Shown piece by piece: positions 5,049 to 6,620 of a DNA stretch of 6,620 bases. The position numbers were made by a program, and so were the translations under genes. Position 1 is the first letter of the stretch. Each line of letters begins with the position of its first letter. The stretch comes from Candidatus Aminicenantota bacterium. GTDB taxonomy: Bacteria > Acidobacteriota > Aminicenantia > Aminicenantales > Aminicenantaceae. Location of the stretch: positions 1 through 6,620 of the forward strand of contig JAUWYH010000088.1 of NCBI GenBank assembly GCA_030615975.1. Direction: 5' to 3'. The notes beneath the pieces are model-generated. The model made no database searches, was not told the origin of the DNA, and saw nothing but the letters and a program-made list of their open reading frames with translations.

Positions 5049-6074
5049 TTATTCTTTGCTCATGAGAGCCGCCACAAATTGAAAAGATGGAATATTGTTG
5101 CAGACGATTTTTATGATGGCAACTATCGGCACTGCTAAAATCATTCCAGGGAGACCCCATAACCAGCCCCAAAAAAAGAGAGAAAAAAGAACTACAAGAG
5201 GACTCAATCCTAATCCTTTGCCCATCAATCTTGGCTCGACAAAATTGCCCATAGTCATCTGGATTGCACTCAGAATAACAAGAATCCAAAAAGCAGGCCA
5301 GAGGTTTTCAAACTGAAAAACGGCAATAGTTAAAGGGAAAGCTGTAGCAATTATGGAACCGATGTTCGGAATATAATTCAGCAGGAAAGTTAAAAAACCG
5401 AAAGCAATAGCAAAATCTACACCAAAAATCATTAAGACTAAGGTCGTCATAACTCCTGTAAAAAAGCTGACAACAGTCTTTATGGCTAAATATTTTTGTA
5501 TTTGACTATCTATATTTTGGATAACATCGATAATTTTGGAACCTCTCTTGTCGCTAAAGGAGTTTTTAATTTTTGCTTTAGTTTTTCCTCGTCCGGCCAA
5601 TATAAATACAAGGAAAATGAAGATCAAAAAAAGGTTCGATATAAAAGAGATAAAAGTGCCTAAGGACGAAAGAAGAAAAGACCCTATTCTACCGATATCC
5701 AATTGTCCAACCCAATCTAATGGGTTCTTTTCAAGGCCAGAAAGCTTAAACTTCTCCTGGAGTGATGCTAAAATTGAGCTGATTTTCTGACTGTAGTTTT
5801 CTTGAAATTCTGAGGCAAAACTCTTACCGCTAAAATAAAAAATCACTCCTAAAAGGTAGATAATAAAAAAAGCGATGATAAGGATAAAAACAATGGATAT
5901 AGCCTTGGGAATTTTCAAACGTGTCAAAAAATCCAATACCGGATAAAGCACAAAAGATAGAAAGATGGCTAAAAAGAAAGGAAAAAGCACAGGTTTGGCT
6001 AGTTTTAAAACGAGGCCACCTATAAAGATAACAATAATAACAAGTGACCCTGTAGCAACTTTATTCCCTTGCAT
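5049..6074 (-). CDS. AI-2E/PerM family membrane transporter
   Basis: A 341-residue integral membrane protein of the AI-2E exporter family (PF01594, TqsA/PerM-like). Members include an autoinducer-2 exporter and Na+/H+-type antiporters, so the substrate cannot be assigned. Hydrophobic segments lie at about 8-24, 28-47, 59-80, 141-160, 201-219, 222-248, 260-275 and 291-325. The family layout is visible: two N-terminal hairpin helices, a soluble amphipathic stretch (about 83-140), then the conserved NYIPNIGS at 233-240 and the C-terminal block from NFVEPRLMG (277-285) through LSPLVVLFSLFFWGWLWG (290-307) to GMILAVPI (310-317). Length is slightly under the usual 350-370 because the C-terminal tail is short. 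The ATG has only a weak GAGA upstream and a good promoter 20-50 bases before it. It is a single-gene unit, convergent with the Cys-rich gene. Confidence 0.92.
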   Translation of the reverse strand: MQGNKVATGSLVIIVIFIGGLVLKLAKPVLFPFFLAIFLSFVLYPVLDFLTRLKIPKAISIVFILIIAFFIIYLLGVIFYFSGKSFASEFQENYSQKISSILASLQEKFKLSGLEKNPLDWVGQLDIGRIGSFLLSSLGTFISFISNLFLIFIFLVFILAGRGKTKAKIKNSFSDKRGSKIIDVIQNIDSQIQKYLAIKTVVSFFTGVMTTLVLMIFGVDFAIAFGFLTFLLNYIPNIGSIIATAFPLTIAVFQFENLWPAFWILVILSAIQMTMGNFVEPRLMGKGLGLSPLVVLFSLFFWGWLWGLPGMILAVPIVAIIKIVCNNIPSFQFVAALMSKE

Positions 6075-6095
6075 AACAATCTCAGTTTATTCAAT

Positions 6096-6124
6096 ATTAT
6101 AGTCTATTTAGAATTAGAATCCAA
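6096..6124 (-). promoter_or_regulatory. Sigma70-type promoter of the AI-2E family gene
   Basis: Read on the minus strand, TTGGAT (6124-6119) and a perfect TATAAT (6101-6096) are separated by exactly 17 bases. The -35 matches only its first three positions. Transcription would begin near 6089, leaving a leader of about 15 bases to the ATG at 6074. Confidence 0.55.
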
Positions 6125-6156
6125 TCCTCAAAGTAGCATCTTTTATTCTAAAAAAA

Positions 6157-6247
6157 GGGAAAAGGGGACAGGCTACTTTTTCAAATAAGGGGGCAGTGCC
6201 CATTCGGGGGCAGTCTCCGCTGAAAAAGTTGCCTGTCCCCTTTTTCC
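6157..6247. repeat. REP-like cruciform, GGGGACAGG inverted repeat
   Basis: Arms of 27 bases (6157-6183 and 6221-6247) match at 25 positions when one is reverse-complemented, carrying GGGGACAGGC and CTTTTTCA. The 37-base loop contains GGGGGCAGT twice (6189-6197 and 6206-6214) and a smaller hairpin GGGC/GCCC (6191-6194, 6198-6201). GGGGACAGG...CCTGTCCCC elements resemble the REP/BIME repeats that RAYT (Y1 single-strand transposase, TnpA-REP) enzymes mobilise; no such transposase is in the window. The hairpin is followed by TTTTT on the plus strand and by T7 on the minus strand, so it could end transcription arriving from either side. It sits between back-to-back promoters and so terminates neither flanking gene. 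Confidence 0.85.
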
Positions 6248-6288
6248 GACTTCTTCAAAATCACCCCTAGATTCACCTAGAAAGGCGA

Positions 6289-6316
6289 TTGACCATCCTC
6301 TGCTTATGTATAAAAT
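6289..6316 (+). promoter_or_regulatory. Sigma70-type promoter of the response regulator gene
   Basis: TTGACC (6289-6294) and TAAAAT (6311-6316) each match five of six consensus positions with a 16-base spacer. The start would be near 6323, giving an 80-base leader to the ATG at 6404. A six-base inverted repeat, TTTAAG (6335-6340) and CTTAAA (6350-6355), lies in the leader; CCTAGA is repeated 10 bases apart (6266-6271, 6276-6281) just upstream. Confidence 0.5.
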
Positions 6317-6403
6317 CAACATTTAAAGAAGAGATTTAAGAGGAGAAGGCTTAAAATTTTTTAAAATAAAGGAAAAAGACATCTTCTGAAAAAAGAGATC
6401 ATC

Positions 6404-6620
6404 ATGAAAGTTCTGATAGCTGAAGATGAAGTTATTTCCAGCAGAGCACTGGAGAAGAGCATTAAAGATTGGGGATATAAATCAATCATTGCCAAAAATG
6501 GCAAAAAAGCATGGGAAGCCATAAAAAAAGGCGATATTCGCTTGGCTATCTTAGATTGGATGATGCCAGGAATTAATGGAGTTGAGCTTTGCCATAAAAT
6601 CCGTCAAGAAATTCAGGAAA
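6404..6620 (+). CDS. Response regulator, receiver domain (partial, runs off the window)
   Basis: The first 72 codons of a two-component response regulator, still open at the window end. The receiver domain begins at the start: MKVLIAEDE gives the metal-binding acidic pair E7-D8, and D51 in LAILDWMMPGINGVEL is the expected phosphoacceptor, with the usual MMPG following. The conserved Thr/Ser and Lys of the receiver would lie beyond the edge. The output domain is not visible, so it cannot be called a DNA-binding regulator, a GGDEF protein or a stand-alone receiver. Trp52 right after the phosphoacceptor and the motif DWMMPG are common in regulators with diguanylate cyclase or hybrid outputs, but this is weak evidence. 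The ATG has a weak GAGA site six bases upstream. A partner kinase would be downstream if present. Confidence 0.9.
   Translation, partial: MKVLIAEDEVISSRALEKSIKDWGYKSIIAKNGKKAWEAIKKGDIRLAILDWMMPGINGVELCHKIRQEIQE

Noticed and set aside
5095..5790. Plus-strand open frames opposite the AI-2E gene (5095-5316, 5536-5790) and other antisense frames across the pyr and rnc genes.
   Set aside because: They lie opposite clear conserved proteins, lack ribosome sites and show no protein-like motifs. They are shadow frames.
6335..6362. AGGAG-containing stretch upstream of the response regulator, possibly preceding a small leader ORF.
   Set aside because: No ATG, GTG or TTG lies at a suitable distance downstream before stops, so no leader peptide is supported.

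Overview
The window comes from an AT-rich bacterial genome. Starts are ATG, GTG and TTG with mostly good Shine-Dalgarno sites, and the proteins are rich in Lys, Ile and Phe. The intergenic DNA is full of small palindromic and tandem repeats, including a GGGGACAGG-type cruciform and a TGTCATTGC-ended inverted repeat. This combination is familiar from metagenome-derived candidate phyla with low to medium GC (Aminicenantes- or Omnitrophota-like), but that placement is an impression from sequence style and the window does not prove it.

Layout. Bases 1-489 hold no convincing gene. They contain a hairpin (24-47), a seven-copy heptanucleotide repeat (86-134), a possible weak promoter near 257, small hairpins near 292-325, and a nested inverted repeat of about 140 bp (333-473) that ends just before the pyrR ribosome binding site. 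A tightly packed plus-strand cluster follows: pyrR (490), pyrB (TTG at 1055), pyrC (GTG at 1977, overlapping pyrB by 17 bases), rnc (3262) and a Mth938-like/DUF498 gene (4005, overlapping rnc as ATGA). After 45 bases comes an unrecognised Cys-rich protein gene (4389-5033). An AI-2E/PerM-family membrane protein gene lies on the minus strand (6074 down to 5049), converging on the Cys-rich gene with only 15 bases between the stop codons. Its minus-strand promoter (-10 at 6096-6101) and a plus-strand promoter (6289-6316) stand back to back, with a 91-bp REP-like cruciform (6157-6247) between them. The plus-strand promoter leads into the start of a response-regulator gene cut off by the window end.

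How the genes work together. PyrB and PyrC catalyse consecutive steps of de novo UMP synthesis (carbamoyl phosphate + aspartate to carbamoyl-aspartate, then to dihydroorotate). PyrR is the usual UMP-sensing RNA-binding attenuator of such operons and keeps the residues expected for that role, but I could not find a convincing PyrR attenuator in the leader. rnc is cotranscribed by position only. Its catalytic centre has Gly120 where the family usually has an acidic residue (E. coli Asp114), the most testable oddity here. Most of the window is housekeeping. I see no evidence for a new multi-gene system; the main unknowns are the Cys-rich protein and the repeat elements.
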